Assembly: GCA_033127725.1 (NCBI GenBank)
Contig: AP026798.1
Span: 1,488,001-1,552,000 of the forward strand
Direction of reading: 5' to 3'
From: Bombiscardovia nodaiensis
GTDB taxonomy: Bacteria > Actinomycetota > Actinomycetes > Actinomycetales > Bifidobacteriaceae
Length of the DNA stretch: 64,000 bases
In this document: positions 1-10,517 of the stretch, piece by piece
Position numbering within the stretch: the first letter of the stretch is position 1
Layout of the letters: each line of letters opens with the position of its first letter
Translations under genes and position numbers: made by a program
Notes under the pieces: model-generated
Seen by the model: only the letters and a program-made list of their open reading frames with translations
The model's database searches: none
What the model was told of the DNA's origin: nothing

Positions 1-268
1 CTTCTACTTGCTGCCCGAGCTGCTTCAAGGCATCTTCTTCGATATGCCTGCCCTGGCAGGCCTTGCGCACACCGGAGATGACCTTGTCCCTGTTGAAAGG
101 CTCGCTGTTGCCAGACCGCTTTTTAACCAGCAGAGTGGCGGTTTCAACGGTTGTAAAGCGACGGGAGCACTTCGGGCACTCTCGACGGCGACGGATGGCA
201 TAGCCATCGTCGCTAATTCGCGTGTCGACGACTTTCGTATCTGGATTTTGACAAAAAGGACAGTGCAT
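1..268 (-). CDS. nrdR: NrdR, repressor of ribonucleotide reductase genes (3' end outside window)
   Basis: NrdR is a zinc-finger/ATP-cone repressor of ribonucleotide reductase operons. The minus strand from ATG at 268 begins [17 protein letters not shown] and continues with [12 protein letters not shown]: two CxxC pairs forming the N-terminal zinc ribbon, followed by the start of the ATP-cone with [16 protein letters not shown]. The gene runs off the left edge, so about 89 residues are visible. It lies downstream of the LysM gene on the same strand, the usual lexA/LysM/nrdR neighbourhood in actinobacteria. Family identity is seen directly in the motifs; the regulatory role is family knowledge. 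Confidence 0.95.
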   Translation of the reverse strand, partial: MHCPFCQNPDTKVVDTRISDDGYAIRRRRECPKCSRRFTTVETATLLVKKRSGNSEPFNRDKVISGVRKACQGRHIEEDALKQLGQQVE

Positions 269-333
269 ATCAACCGATGATAGCCTGAAAGTGCCAGAAA
301 CAGAAGGCCCGCCGCGCCGGAAAAGCGATGAAT

Positions 334-732
334 TCACTGCTTAGGCACAATAATACGCTGCCCAACTTGCAAAGATGGCGAATTGAGGCTATTGAGTTCC
401 ATCAACTGGTCAACCCCCCGCGACACGTCTCCGCCCTGGGGTGTCACCATACTGGCATAGGTCCACAGGGTATCCCCCGGTTGGACAATATAACTGGTCA
501 CTTCTTGCACGCCAGTGTCGGAACGAGCCTGGTCGCTCATAACTAAACCGGCACCCGCCACCAACAGGCAGCCAGCCAGCACCATGGCCGTGACTTTACC
601 CTTCACCGTCAGCACTAGACGGCCAGAGGCGGAGGCAGGGGTAGCCCCCTGGCCCCGGCTTCCCCGCTTACCGCTGCGGGCACCCATGGCAAACTGCTTT
701 GAAGACACTGGCATACTCACGCTTGCACTCAT
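334..732 (-). CDS. LysM-domain membrane protein, SOS cell-division inhibitor-like (YneA/ChiZ type)
   Basis: The 132-residue product has a basic N-terminus, one hydrophobic segment (about residues 45-65, [17 protein letters not shown]) and a C-terminal LysM domain starting [12 protein letters not shown] and ending [13 protein letters not shown] at 732 was chosen because AAGGAGG sits about eight bases upstream; an ATG seven codons earlier lacks this. It is divergent from lexA with two SOS boxes just upstream. Small LysM proteins in this position (YneA in Bacillus, ChiZ/Rv2719c in Mycobacterium) block septation or hydrolyse wall after DNA damage. The domain and SOS boxes are seen; the division-inhibitor role is inferred from context. 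Confidence 0.85.
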   Translation of the reverse strand: MSASVSMPVSSKQFAMGARSGKRGSRGQGATPASASGRLVLTVKGKVTAMVLAGCLLVAGAGLVMSDQARSDTGVQEVTSYIVQPGDTLWTYASMVTPQGGDVSRGVDQLMELNSLNSPSLQVGQRIIVPKQ

Positions 733-746
733 AGGAAGCCTCCTTA

Positions 747-776
747 CGAACATCTGTTCTATCGAACAAGTGTTCT
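747..776. promoter_or_regulatory. Two tandem LexA (SOS) boxes
   Basis: CGAACatctGTTCT at 747-760 and CGAACaagtGTTCT at 763-776 match the Gram-positive/actinobacterial LexA operator CGAAC-N4-GTTCG with one mismatch each at the last base. They are 16 bp apart and lie 15-45 bp upstream of the LysM gene start, so they probably control that gene and contribute to lexA autoregulation. Confidence 0.9.
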
Positions 777-814
777 AATATTGACACACTTTTGCGAACT
801 TAGCAAGGCCTATT

Positions 815-828
815 CGAACATTTGTTTG
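815..828. promoter_or_regulatory. Third LexA (SOS) box, lexA-proximal
   Basis: CGAACatttGTTTG at 815-828 is a degenerate copy of the same operator, about 50 bp upstream of the lexA start. It fits negative autoregulation of lexA. Confidence 0.85.
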
Positions 829-879
829 ATTTTCACCAAATCTTCCGCTATGCTGTAGCTGAGAGCGAAAGGAGTTCCC

Positions 880-1611
880 GTGGGCACCATACCCTTTACT
901 GGAGCGCAGACAGCAGGCACTGGCAAGATTCAAGTCGACCGGCCCGAGCTCACCGACCGCCAACAGCGCGTCTTATCTGCCATCCGCACGCATTTGTCCA
1001 AGCAAGGGTTCGCTCCCTCCTACCGCGAAATCGGATTTGCTGCGGGCCTCAAAAGCCCTTCCTCAGTCAAGCATCAGCTCGAAGTGCTCGAGGAGTTGGG
1101 CTACATCCGCACTAACGCCAACAAGGGACGAGCGATCGAACTCGTCGAGGAATCGAGCCCGCAAGCTGCTGAGCATCAGGGCTCTGTCGTCATCGACTTC
1201 CCTCATGTTTCACAGGCCAGCAGCGAATCTATAGAGCACTCCAGGGACGTGCCGCTCGTCGGACGCATCGCCGCCGGTCAGCCCATTACTGCTGAGCAGC
1301 ACGTCGACGACATCATGCGCCTACCGGAACGGCTGACGGGCACTGGCCAACTCTTTATGCTGGAAGTACACGGCGACTCCATGATTGAAGCAGCTATCTG
1401 TGATGGCGATTTCGTAGTCGTCCGCGAACAACCGACAGCCGAAAACGGCGACATCGTGGCAGCCCTGCTCGACGATGAGGCCACGGTCAAAACTTTTCGC
1501 AATGAAGATGGCCATGTCTGGCTCATCCCCCACAACCCGGCATACTCCCCCATTGACGGCACCGATGCAGCAATCATGGGCAAGGTTGTAACCGTACTGA
1601 GAAAGGTATAA
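880..1611 (+). CDS. lexA: LexA, SOS repressor
   Basis: LexA represses DNA-damage genes and self-cleaves when stimulated by RecA-ssDNA. The 243-residue protein has a winged helix (about residues 23-88: TDRQQRVLSAIRTH, PSYREIGFAAGLKSPSSV) and an S24 protease domain with the cleavage site Ala132-Gly133 in RIAAGQP, nucleophile Ser167 in HGDSM and Lys204 in ATVKTF. The start is GTG at 880, preceded by GAAAGGAG. About 20 residues precede the conserved helix, a little longer than in many homologues. Three SOS boxes lie upstream and the LysM gene is divergent. All catalytic elements are present. Confidence 0.98.
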   Translation: MGTIPFTGAQTAGTGKIQVDRPELTDRQQRVLSAIRTHLSKQGFAPSYREIGFAAGLKSPSSVKHQLEVLEELGYIRTNANKGRAIELVEESSPQAAEHQGSVVIDFPHVSQASSESIEHSRDVPLVGRIAAGQPITAEQHVDDIMRLPERLTGTGQLFMLEVHGDSMIEAAICDGDFVVVREQPTAENGDIVAALLDDEATVKTFRNEDGHVWLIPHNPAYSPIDGTDAAIMGKVVTVLRKV

Positions 1612-1752
1612 GCAGCTTTTCCGCTCTCTTACCCGACGAGCCAAAGGGAAGTCGGACGCGTGTACACTCCGAGTGCTTGGGCTGGTAGATACTACTTTGT
1701 CTCGTGCCAGCCCAAATCCCATCACTCAGCTCTCTGGCAGATTAGCTGCCGA

Positions 1753-2733
1753 TCACATATCCAAGTGCTCGCTGTGCCGCTCCTTGTAATTTTCAGGTTC
1801 GATCTGAAAAGTAGTGTGCTCAATGCTCACTGGAAAATGCTCAAGCAGGCAGTCCTGCATCTTGGCCAACATGACCCCAGCTTCTTCCATGCTGGTACCC
1901 GGCTTCACGGTCACATGCGCCGATAGTTGAGGCATTCCGCTAGCTACAGTGCTGGCATGCAAGTCATGAACGGCCACCACGCCAGGAACCTTTGCTAGGT
2001 GCTCGCGCACTTGGTCAACATCGAGATCCGAAGGTGTCTCCTCCAAGAGTATTTTGACACTACTCACAAAGAGGGAGGCAGCCCGAGGAATCATCATCAG
2101 AGCGATGACACCTCCTGCGATGGCATCAAACTCGCCCCATTTCGTCAACAGCATGACGACAGCAGAAATTACTACCGCAAAGGACCCCAAAGCATCGTTC
2201 ATAACCTCCAAGAACGCAGCCTTCATATTGAGATTATCCGCACGCTGGGCATATAAGACTAGCAAAGACGAGAGGTTAGCTGCCACTCCCACCACGCCAA
2301 AGAAGAGAAGGAAGCTGGGTGATTTTACCTGTTCGCTCTCACTGGAAAATAGCCGAATACCAGCCTCGATCACAGCATAAATACCGACTACAAATAACAC
2401 CATCGAACCGAGAGTAGCCGTCAGCACTTCAAGCCTGGCCCAGCCCCAGGTACGCTTCGCAGTAGGCTTGCGCTGCATAAGAATGGCTGTGACAGTAGCG
2501 GCGGCTAGCATAGCGATATCAGTCAGCATATGAGCAGCATCAACCAGCAGGGCCAAGCTGTTAGTGACGATGGCTCCCACCACTTCGACCAAAAAGATGG
2601 TGGTCGAAAAGCTCAAGGTGAGCATTAATCGCTTGCTGTGGCTCTTAGCAGCAGAAAGACCAGCATGGCCTTCCCGATTCACCCCATCCGCCTCTTGAAC
2701 ATGTGGGCTTATGGTCTGATGAGAATGCGCCAT
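1753..2733 (-). CDS. Cation diffusion facilitator (zinc/cobalt efflux, CzcD/ZitB type)
   Basis: A 326-residue inner-membrane metal/proton antiporter of the CDF family. The N-terminus is histidine-bearing (MAHSHQTISPH); six hydrophobic segments follow, with the TM2 metal site in DAAHMLTD and the TM5 motif NDALGS. A cytoplasmic C-terminal domain (about residues 225-326, VREHLAKVPGVVAVHDLH) is the usual dimerising regulatory domain. ATG at 2733 has AGGAGA eight bases upstream. It is a single gene between lexA and ldh. Export of Zn2+ or a similar divalent metal is inferred from the family; the exact metal cannot be read from sequence. Confidence 0.93.
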   Translation of the reverse strand: MAHSHQTISPHVQEADGVNREGHAGLSAAKSHSKRLMLTLSFSTTIFLVEVVGAIVTNSLALLVDAAHMLTDIAMLAAATVTAILMQRKPTAKRTWGWARLEVLTATLGSMVLFVVGIYAVIEAGIRLFSSESEQVKSPSFLLFFGVVGVAANLSSLLVLYAQRADNLNMKAAFLEVMNDALGSFAVVISAVVMLLTKWGEFDAIAGGVIALMMIPRAASLFVSSVKILLEETPSDLDVDQVREHLAKVPGVVAVHDLHASTVASGMPQLSAHVTVKPGTSMEEAGVMLAKMQDCLLEHFPVSIEHTTFQIEPENYKERHSEHLDM

Positions 2734-2814
2734 ACTGGTCTCCTGTCTGATACTGAGAATAGTTCCTAGCAGCCCCTGTGCAGGGGTGGACCAGTGTATC
2801 AGAGCTTTTGAGGC

Positions 2815-3840
<1,026 letters not shown>

Positions 3841-3997
3841 TCACTGTATCCACACTCGCTGACGTTTGCAGCTGCCAGCGAGACTTACAGCCATACGCTT
3901 TTAGCATAGCGGTAGAGCCCAACGACAGGCGGCTGCGAAACGCTTAAGCCTGGCGACCGGCAGGCAGGCCTTCGAGTGCTTCTGGTCTGAGCGTGGC

Positions 3998-5533
3998 TTA
4001 CTCCTGCTTATCGTGCCCGTCGATTGACTGACTTATGACCTGCGCCGCCAACCTGTTGTCAACGTCTGCCACGAGCTCAATGCCGTCAGCCTCGTATCCT
4101 ATCTGCCGAACCTGCCCAAACTCGCGTATTTGCGAGAGCAGAGCGCCTGCCGAATACGGCAATTTCGCCTTTACTCGCACATCTGGATGCGGCAGCAAGG
4201 ATTCGACCTGCTCCCGCAGCTCGTCGATGCCCTCACCGGTCCGAGCCGACACGATGCAGGCTTCGGGCTCCAGCTGACTGACGCGCAGGCGGGCTGCCTG
4301 ATCCATCCTATCCGCCTTGTTGAAGACAATGAGACGTCCTATGTCCGCCGCGCCGTCAATCTGGGCCAAGACCTTATCGACTGCCTCAATCTGGCCGAAG
4401 GGGTCGGGGTGGGAGCCGTCGACCACATGGACAATAAGGTCGGCTTCGGCTACTTCTTCGAGGGTGGATTTGAAGGCTTCAACCAGCTGTGTGGGCAGGC
4501 GGCGCACAAATCCCACCGTGTCTACCAGCGCATAATATCGGCCGTCCGCAGTCTTAGCCCGGCGCACAGCCGTATCCAAGGTGGCAAACAGCGCATTTCC
4601 CACCAATTCCTGAGAGCCGGTGAGTCGGTTGGTCACCGACGACTTGCCCGCATTGGTGTAGCCAACGACCGCAACCGTTGGCAGCCCGTAGCGCTTCCGG
4701 GAGCCACGCTTGACCTCGCGAGCAGGCCCCATCTGAGCAATCTGACGCTTGAGCCGGGAAATCTGATGTCGGATGACCCGGCGGTCTGTTTCAATTTTTG
4801 TTTCACCAGGGCCGCGCGAACCAATGCCGCCGGACTGACCAGCCGCCTGCCCGCCCGCCTGCCTGGAGAGCGAGCCACCCCAGCCACGCAGCCTGGGAAG
4901 CATATATTCCAGCTGAGCGAGTTGCACCTGGGCCTTGCCCTCGCGACTGGTGGCGTGTTGGGCAAAAATGTCGAGAATCAAGGCTGTGCGGTCAACCACT
5001 TTAACCTTGGTCACATCCTCTAGGGCACGGCGCTGGGAGGGCTGTAGGTCGTCGTCCACAATGATGGTGTCCGCCTCTTGGCTGGCCACCACATTCGCCA
5101 ATTCCCGGGCCTTTCCCGAGCCCACATAGGTGGCAGGATCGGGCTTGTCGCGTTGCTGAAGGAGCCCATCCAAAACCTGCGCACCCGCTGTCTGGGCTAA
5201 AGCCGCAAGCTCTCGCAGGGATTCCTCTGCCTCGTCTGAGGTGGTCTGCGCCGAGGAATACACCCCCACCAGTACGACACGCTCCAGGCGTACCTTGCGG
5301 TATTCCACCTCGGACACGTCCTCAAGCTCGCCCAGGCCTTCAACGTGCTTGAAGAGGTTCCGCCGCTCTCGCTCCTGCCAAAGTTCGTCCCCGCTCGAAC
5401 TTTCAAACTCGTCGGCGCCGCCTTCGAGCAGCACCTGCGAACGACTATCTAAGGGCGCTTCTTCACGCCTGTGCTCCGCCTCGCCAAGTTGCGAGTCAGA
5501 CTGCATTCCTGTGGACTTTTGGGTCACTGACAC
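3998..5533 (-). CDS. hflX: HflX, ribosome-associated GTPase
   Basis: A 511-residue GTPase that splits or rescues stalled 70S ribosomes in stress. The N-terminal HflX domain carries LLQQRDKPDPATYVGSGKA and a glycine-rich linker (GGIGSRGPGETKIETDRR), followed by the G domain: G1 GYTNAGKSS, G3 DTVGF, G4 NKAD. The first about 90 residues are an acidic, low-complexity extension common in actinobacterial HflX. ATG 5533 overlies an AGAGGTGTC sequence. It stands alone between ldh and the divergent methyltransferase. Confidence 0.97.
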   Translation of the reverse strand: MSVTQKSTGMQSDSQLGEAEHRREEAPLDSRSQVLLEGGADEFESSSGDELWQERERRNLFKHVEGLGELEDVSEVEYRKVRLERVVLVGVYSSAQTTSDEAEESLRELAALAQTAGAQVLDGLLQQRDKPDPATYVGSGKARELANVVASQEADTIIVDDDLQPSQRRALEDVTKVKVVDRTALILDIFAQHATSREGKAQVQLAQLEYMLPRLRGWGGSLSRQAGGQAAGQSGGIGSRGPGETKIETDRRVIRHQISRLKRQIAQMGPAREVKRGSRKRYGLPTVAVVGYTNAGKSSVTNRLTGSQELVGNALFATLDTAVRRAKTADGRYYALVDTVGFVRRLPTQLVEAFKSTLEEVAEADLIVHVVDGSHPDPFGQIEAVDKVLAQIDGAADIGRLIVFNKADRMDQAARLRVSQLEPEACIVSARTGEGIDELREQVESLLPHPDVRVKAKLPYSAGALLSQIREFGQVRQIGYEADGIELVADVDNRLAAQVISQSIDGHDKQE

Positions 5534-5674
5534 CTCTCTTGTGGTAGTGCTCCTTACTCTATAACCCGCCCCGGTCGAATCAGCCTTGAGCCGAGAGAGC
5601 GGCTAGCACAGTCGCAAGCTGTTCACTGACCGCTTGCTAGACCATATACGAGGCTACAATCGTAGGGGAAACCG

Positions 5675-6370
5675 ATGAACAGCAAGTATGAATCCGTAGT
5701 GGACAGTTGCAGTAAAAGGCAGAAAGTAGTGGACGTGGGCGAGGGTCAAGGCAAGCAGCAGCAAGGTAATGAGCAGTATTTCGCGGCCCAGCCAGCCTCC
5801 ACAGACCTCCGCCACCAACTCACGGTAACCCTGGCCGGCGAGCCCATGAAGGTGGAAGTCTCCCAGGGCGTTTTTTCTTCCCACCGCCTAGATTTGGGCA
5901 CTTCCGTCCTCCTGCGCCACGCTCCAGAGCCTGAACATCCTGGCACCTTCCTCGACCTAGGCTGCGGCTGGGGTCCCATCGCCCTGCATCTGGCGAAGCT
6001 GAGCCCCCAATCTACGGTCTGGGCGCTCGACATCAACGAACGAGCCCTGGATTTGACCCGACAAAACGCTCGAATAAACGGTTTGTCTGCCGTCCGCGCC
6101 GTCAATGCCGACCAGCTGCCTGCCGACCTGACCTTTGACCAAATCTGGTCCAATCCCCCCATTCGCGTGGGCAAGGAGGCCCTTCACCAGCTCCTGATGG
6201 CCTACCTGCCCCGCCTAAATACCGGCGGTGTGGCCTATCTTGTGGTGCAGCGCAACCTGGGCTCCGACTCCCTCATTCCTTGGCTGCAGGAGCATCTGCC
6301 CGCTGGGTTTGAGGTCAGCAAATATGCGTCTTCGAAAGGGTATCGAGTGATTGAGGTCACGCGCGCATGA
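5675..6370 (+). CDS. Class I SAM-dependent methyltransferase, RsmC-like small-domain type
   Basis: The 231-residue protein has motif I FLDLGCGWGPIA, an acidic motif II (WALDINERAL) and motif IV SNPPIRVGK, the signature of the MTS (methyltransferase small) domain found in RsmC/RsmG-type rRNA guanine-N2 methyltransferases. The first about 30 residues are poorly conserved in character; AGGGGAA precedes ATG 5675. The stop codon overlaps the hrpA start (ATGA at 6367-6370), so the two are translationally coupled. rRNA modification is inferred; the substrate base cannot be read from sequence. Confidence 0.9.
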   Translation: MNSKYESVVDSCSKRQKVVDVGEGQGKQQQGNEQYFAAQPASTDLRHQLTVTLAGEPMKVEVSQGVFSSHRLDLGTSVLLRHAPEPEHPGTFLDLGCGWGPIALHLAKLSPQSTVWALDINERALDLTRQNARINGLSAVRAVNADQLPADLTFDQIWSNPPIRVGKEALHQLLMAYLPRLNTGGVAYLVVQRNLGSDSLIPWLQEHLPAGFEVSKYASSKGYRVIEVTRA

Positions 6371-9144
6371 AGTTTACTTACCCGAGCGAGCTGCCGGTTT
6401 CTGCCTCCCGGGGCGAGATTGAGCAGGCCGTCCGCTCCAGCCAAGTGGTGATTGTCTCCGGGCAGACCGGCTCCGGCAAGACCACGCAGATCCCCAAAAT
6501 TTTACTGCAGATGGGGCGGGGCAGCCACGGCCACCAGATTGTGCACACCCAGCCCCGCCGTATCGCCGCCCGCACCGTGGCCGACCGCATAGCCGCCGAG
6601 CTCAATGTCCAGCTGGGTGAGGAAGTGGGCTACCAGGTTCGTTTTGACGACAAGTCCTCCCCCGCCACCCGCCTGCGCGTAGTGACCGACGGCATTCTCC
6701 TGGCTCAAATTCAACGAGATCCCCGGCTCTCAGCCTATGACACTATCGTGATTGACGAGGCCCACGAACGCAGCCTGAACATTGACTTCCTCTTGGGCTA
6801 TCTGACGGCGCTCCTGCCCAAGCGGCGGGATCTGAAGCTCATTATCACCTCGGCCACCATCGACTCCGTCAAATTCCAAGAGCACTTCGCCAAGGCCCTG
6901 CACACCAAGGTGCCGGTCATCGAAGTGTCGGGCCGCACCTACCCGGTGCAGACCATCTATGAGCCCCTGGGTTCGCCGCCGGCACTCATGAACTCAGTGC
7001 CCGGTTTCGCTAGCGTTCAACTGGACCCTGACTCCGGCGACCCACTCGAAACTGCCCAGGCCGACCTGCCCACAGCCGTAGCCCGCGCCTGCGCCGAGCT
7101 GGTTATCCACTCCTCCCACTCCTCGGGTCCACGCGACATTTTGGTCTTTGCAGCGGGCGAGCACGACATTCACGAGTACGAGGCAGCTCTGCGCCACCAT
7201 TTCGGCCCCCGGGCCGAGGACATGCGCCGGGCTGACGCCATCGAAATTCTCTCCCTCTACGCGCGCTTGTCCGCCAAGGAGCAGCACCGGGCCTTCCAAG
7301 CCCACAGCCACCAGCGCATTATTATCGCCACCAACGTGGCTGAAACTTCGCTGACTGTGCCCGGCATCCGCTACGTGGTCGACCCGGGTCTGGCCCGCAT
7401 CTCCCGCTACTCTAAGTCCGCCAAAGTCCAGCGCCTGCCCATCGAACCCATCTCCCAGGCCTCGGCCGACCAGCGAGCCGGCCGCTGCGGTCGTGTGGCC
7501 GACGGCATTGCCATCCGCCTCTACTCCCACGACGATTATGAGACCCGACCCCGCTTCACTGAGCCGGAGATTCTGCGCACCTCCCTGGGCTCCGTCGTGC
7601 TCCACATGCTCTCGGTCGGCGTGGCCCGCACAGCGCAGGATGTGACCGAGTTCGGCTTTATTGACCCACCAGACATGAAGGCCGTCTCCGACGGTTTCAA
7701 CGAGCTAACCGAACTGGGTGCTATTGACCGCAAGCACGGCGAAATTCGCTTAAATCCCTTGGGCCGCAAGCTCTCCCGCATCCCTATCGACATTCGCCTG
7801 GGTCGCATGATCCTGCAAGCTGCCCAGACCTCCACGCCCAACACCCTGGCCGCCGTGATTGTCGTTGTGGCCTTCCTGAGCCTGCAAGACCCCCGCGAGC
7901 GCCCGGAGGACAAGCACGACGAAGCCGACCGCCTCCACGCCCGCTTTGAGGACCCGGCCTCAGATTTCGTCTCCGTCTTGAACTTGTGGCACTACTGCTT
8001 CCCCGAGGGCAAGTCGCCATCCTCGTCGGCCCTACGCAAGCTGGCCAAGGGCGAGTACCTGAGTTTTCTGCGCCTGCGCCAGTGGCACGACCTCTACCGG
8101 CAGCTGAGCCAAATGTGCCAGCAGATGAAGATGAAGGTGGGCGAACCCCTGCCAGCTTCCGGCCCCAATCCCGAGATTGCATCCCTCCCCTTAGCCCAGC
8201 AGGGGCGCGGATCCCTAGCCTGCTCCTGGGACAGTGACGGCCTGCATCGGGCCATGCTCGCCGGGCTCCTGTCCAATATTGGCATGCAGGTCATCACCGA
8301 CCCCAAGGCCTCCCAGTTCGCAGGGCTAAAGGGTCCAGCACGCGCCAAGGCCATCAAACGGGCGCAAAAGCGCTCCCGCAATGACTATAGGGGTGCTCGC
8401 GGCACGCATTTCGCCATCTTCCCCGGCTCAGCGGTCGTCAAGTCGCCGCCCTCATGGATTATGTCCGCAGGCCTGGTAGAAACCTCCCGCCTCTGGGCCC
8501 GCTACTGCGCCACCATTGACCCAGTCTGGGCCGAGAACCTAGCTGGCGATTTATGCCGCGTTACCTACGCTGAGCCCCACTGGTCGGCTTCCAAGGGCGC
8601 GGCTGTCGCCTCCTCCACGGTTCTGCTCTACGGCCTGCCTATCGTGGCCAACAAGCCAGTCTTGTGGGGGTCGATCAACCCAGCCGAAGCGCGCGATTTC
8701 CTGATCCGTCAAGGGCTGGTAGAAGGTGACATTCGTCAACGATTCTCCTATGACTCATTCATTGAGGACAACCGGTCTATCTTGCAGGAGGCGAGCGACG
8801 AGGCCAGCAAGACCCGGCTGGTATCGCAGGCGGCCACCGAGGAAGATTTATTTGACTTTTACAATGATCGTCTCCCGGCTACCATCACATCGCTGGCAGC
8901 TCTAGCCAAGTGGTGGAAGGGCGAGCGAGCCCAGCGCCCTGACTTCCTGACCTTCGACCCAGCCCAGGTGGACCGCCTGCAAGAGCGCGAGCACTCAGTC
9001 AAGCCCGGCGATTATCCGGACCACTGGCAGACCCAGGGCACTGACGGCAGGCCACTCTCCCTACGCCTGAGCTACGTCTACGATCCCCAGGCCAAGGACG
9101 ACGGCGTCACCGTCCACATCCCCTATCTGCCCTGGGCCAGCTGA
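6367..9144 (+). CDS. hrpA: HrpA, DEAH-box RNA helicase, N-terminal part (frameshifted)
   Basis: An ATP-dependent 3'-5' RNA helicase family. Residues 1-925 contain Walker A GQTGSGKTTQ, the DEAH box (VIDEAHERS), SAT motif, motif V/VI with QRAGRCGR, the HA2 and OB-fold regions and the beginning of the DUF3418 domain. Translation ends at a TGA at 9142-9144 (HIPYLPWAS), but the expected sequence continues one frame over (LSALGQLTPEQFTWNVPGLL) from about 9123. One extra C in the run at 9120-9123 restores a single reading frame through 10517, a product of about 1,380 residues that matches the usual HrpA length. This is either a genuine recent frameshift or a sequence error. Confidence 0.93.
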   Translation: MKFTYPSELPVSASRGEIEQAVRSSQVVIVSGQTGSGKTTQIPKILLQMGRGSHGHQIVHTQPRRIAARTVADRIAAELNVQLGEEVGYQVRFDDKSSPATRLRVVTDGILLAQIQRDPRLSAYDTIVIDEAHERSLNIDFLLGYLTALLPKRRDLKLIITSATIDSVKFQEHFAKALHTKVPVIEVSGRTYPVQTIYEPLGSPPALMNSVPGFASVQLDPDSGDPLETAQADLPTAVARACAELVIHSSHSSGPRDILVFAAGEHDIHEYEAALRHHFGPRAEDMRRADAIEILSLYARLSAKEQHRAFQAHSHQRIIIATNVAETSLTVPGIRYVVDPGLARISRYSKSAKVQRLPIEPISQASADQRAGRCGRVADGIAIRLYSHDDYETRPRFTEPEILRTSLGSVVLHMLSVGVARTAQDVTEFGFIDPPDMKAVSDGFNELTELGAIDRKHGEIRLNPLGRKLSRIPIDIRLGRMILQAAQTSTPNTLAAVIVVVAFLSLQDPRERPEDKHDEADRLHARFEDPASDFVSVLNLWHYCFPEGKSPSSSALRKLAKGEYLSFLRLRQWHDLYRQLSQMCQQMKMKVGEPLPASGPNPEIASLPLAQQGRGSLACSWDSDGLHRAMLAGLLSNIGMQVITDPKASQFAGLKGPARAKAIKRAQKRSRNDYRGARGTHFAIFPGSAVVKSPPSWIMSAGLVETSRLWARYCATIDPVWAENLAGDLCRVTYAEPHWSASKGAAVASSTVLLYGLPIVANKPVLWGSINPAEARDFLIRQGLVEGDIRQRFSYDSFIEDNRSILQEASDEASKTRLVSQAATEEDLFDFYNDRLPATITSLAALAKWWKGERAQRPDFLTFDPAQVDRLQEREHSVKPGDYPDHWQTQGTDGRPLSLRLSYVYDPQAKDDGVTVHIPYLPWAS

Positions 9145-9167
9145 CCCCTGAGCAGTTTACCTGGAAT

Positions 9168-10517
9168 GTGCCAGGACTCCTCGACGAGCTAATTGTCGCG
9201 ACCATCAAATCCCTGCCCAAGGCCCTGCGCGTGCAGTTCGTGCCAGCTCCCGATACGGCCGCCGCCATCCGCGCTTGGATTGACGAGCGCTACCCCCTCC
9301 TGCCCGGCGCCGACCAGGCCAGTCAGCTGCCAGCTCCCGAGGCTCGCGCAGATACCCAGGCCAGCGGCGGGCCCTGGCCCCCCTTCGACCAAGTCTTTAC
9401 CAAGGCCGCAGTGGAGGTCGTCGGTGCCCAGGTCCATCCCCAGGTCTTCTCCCCCGAGCAGGAGGAGCGCCTGCCTGCATACCTGCGTATGACCTTCGCC
9501 GTGGAAGAGCCAGTCAAACCCGATCGCTCCCAGCAGGCCAGCAAGAGCAAAGGCCGACAGCATAAGCACCGGCAACAGGACCAGCAGCAAGGCAACCAGC
9601 AGCCCACTGGCTCGGCTCCCCGCACCAAGCCCCTGGGCCAGTCCAAATCCTTGGGCGACCTCCAGCGCCGCTTCGCCGAGCAGGCCCGCAAATCCGCCCA
9701 AGCGCGCGTCTCCTCCAAGGCTCAGCAGGCCAAGCAAGAGGGGCAGATTGTCAAGCAGGCCAACCTCTTGCAGCGCTCCGGTGCCACGACTATCCCCCGC
9801 TCCCAGCTCCTGTGGCAGGGTGCCCTGGAGACCCTGCGCCTGCCCGCCGAACGCGTTTCCTCCCGCTGGCTCAGCCGGGAGGCCCTCATGCTGGCTTCCG
9901 CGCCCTACGCCTCCACCAAGGCACTGGTCGAGGACCTGCAGATGGCAGCCGTCAAGCGCCTCCTGCCCCGCGTGGCGGACCTGCCGGACGACCAGGCCTT
10001 AAAGGAGGCCGTTTACAAGGTCTCTGGCGTCTACGAGGACACGGTCTACCAGGTCGCCCAAGACGTTATCCGTATCCTCAAGCGCTATGCCGAGGTGGAC
10101 AAGGCAGTATCCGGTCCTGCTGACCTGCCCCTGCTCTCCGTCTTGCAGTGGGTGCGCGAGCACATCGCCACATTGGTCTACACCAGTTTTATTGCCAACA
10201 CTGCCCCGGAGGCCCTGCCCCGCCTGGAAACCTACCTGAACGCGGACCTGGAGCGCCTGCAGAAGGCTCGAAAAGACAAGGACCGTGATGTACGCTGGGC
10301 TTGGCAGGCTAACGAAGCGCAGGAACTCGTGAGCAAGGCACGAACTCGCGCCAGTCAGCAGCCCGCCGGTCCCAGGCGAGAGGCCCTGCTGGAGCGAGCT
10401 GATCAGGCCCGATGGATGCTCGAAGAGTTCTACATTTCCCTGTGGGCACAGGAGCTGGGCACCAAGGGTCCGGTCAGCTTACAGAGGATCCGCAAACTAT
10501 TGGAGGAGGAGTCATGA
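9168..10517 (+). CDS. hrpA: HrpA C-terminal part (DUF3418 domain remainder)
   Basis: This reading frame continues hrpA after the frameshift at 9120-9123. It carries the rest of the DUF3418 domain (PGLLDELIVATIKSLPKALR, FVPAPDTAAA) and a charged Q/K-rich linker near 9520-9740 typical of bifidobacterial HrpA, ending RIRKLLEEES. GTG 9168 is the first plausible start codon but has no ribosome-binding site and falls inside a conserved segment, so independent translation is unlikely. The stop overlaps the next gene (ATGA at 10514-10517). Confidence 0.85.
   Translation: MPGLLDELIVATIKSLPKALRVQFVPAPDTAAAIRAWIDERYPLLPGADQASQLPAPEARADTQASGGPWPPFDQVFTKAAVEVVGAQVHPQVFSPEQEERLPAYLRMTFAVEEPVKPDRSQQASKSKGRQHKHRQQDQQQGNQQPTGSAPRTKPLGQSKSLGDLQRRFAEQARKSAQARVSSKAQQAKQEGQIVKQANLLQRSGATTIPRSQLLWQGALETLRLPAERVSSRWLSREALMLASAPYASTKALVEDLQMAAVKRLLPRVADLPDDQALKEAVYKVSGVYEDTVYQVAQDVIRILKRYAEVDKAVSGPADLPLLSVLQWVREHIATLVYTSFIANTAPEALPRLETYLNADLERLQKARKDKDRDVRWAWQANEAQELVSKARTRASQQPAGPRREALLERADQARWMLEEFYISLWAQELGTKGPVSLQRIRKLLEEES

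Noticed and set aside
2773-2788. CCCCTG/CAGGGG hairpin between ldh and the CDF gene as a terminator
   Set aside because: Six base pairs with almost no loop and no T run on either strand.
9114-9130. Possible programmed -1 frameshift in hrpA
   Set aside because: The run of four Cs is not a convincing slippery heptamer, no downstream pseudoknot is evident, and HrpA is not known to use frameshifting. A one-base loss or sequence error explains it better.
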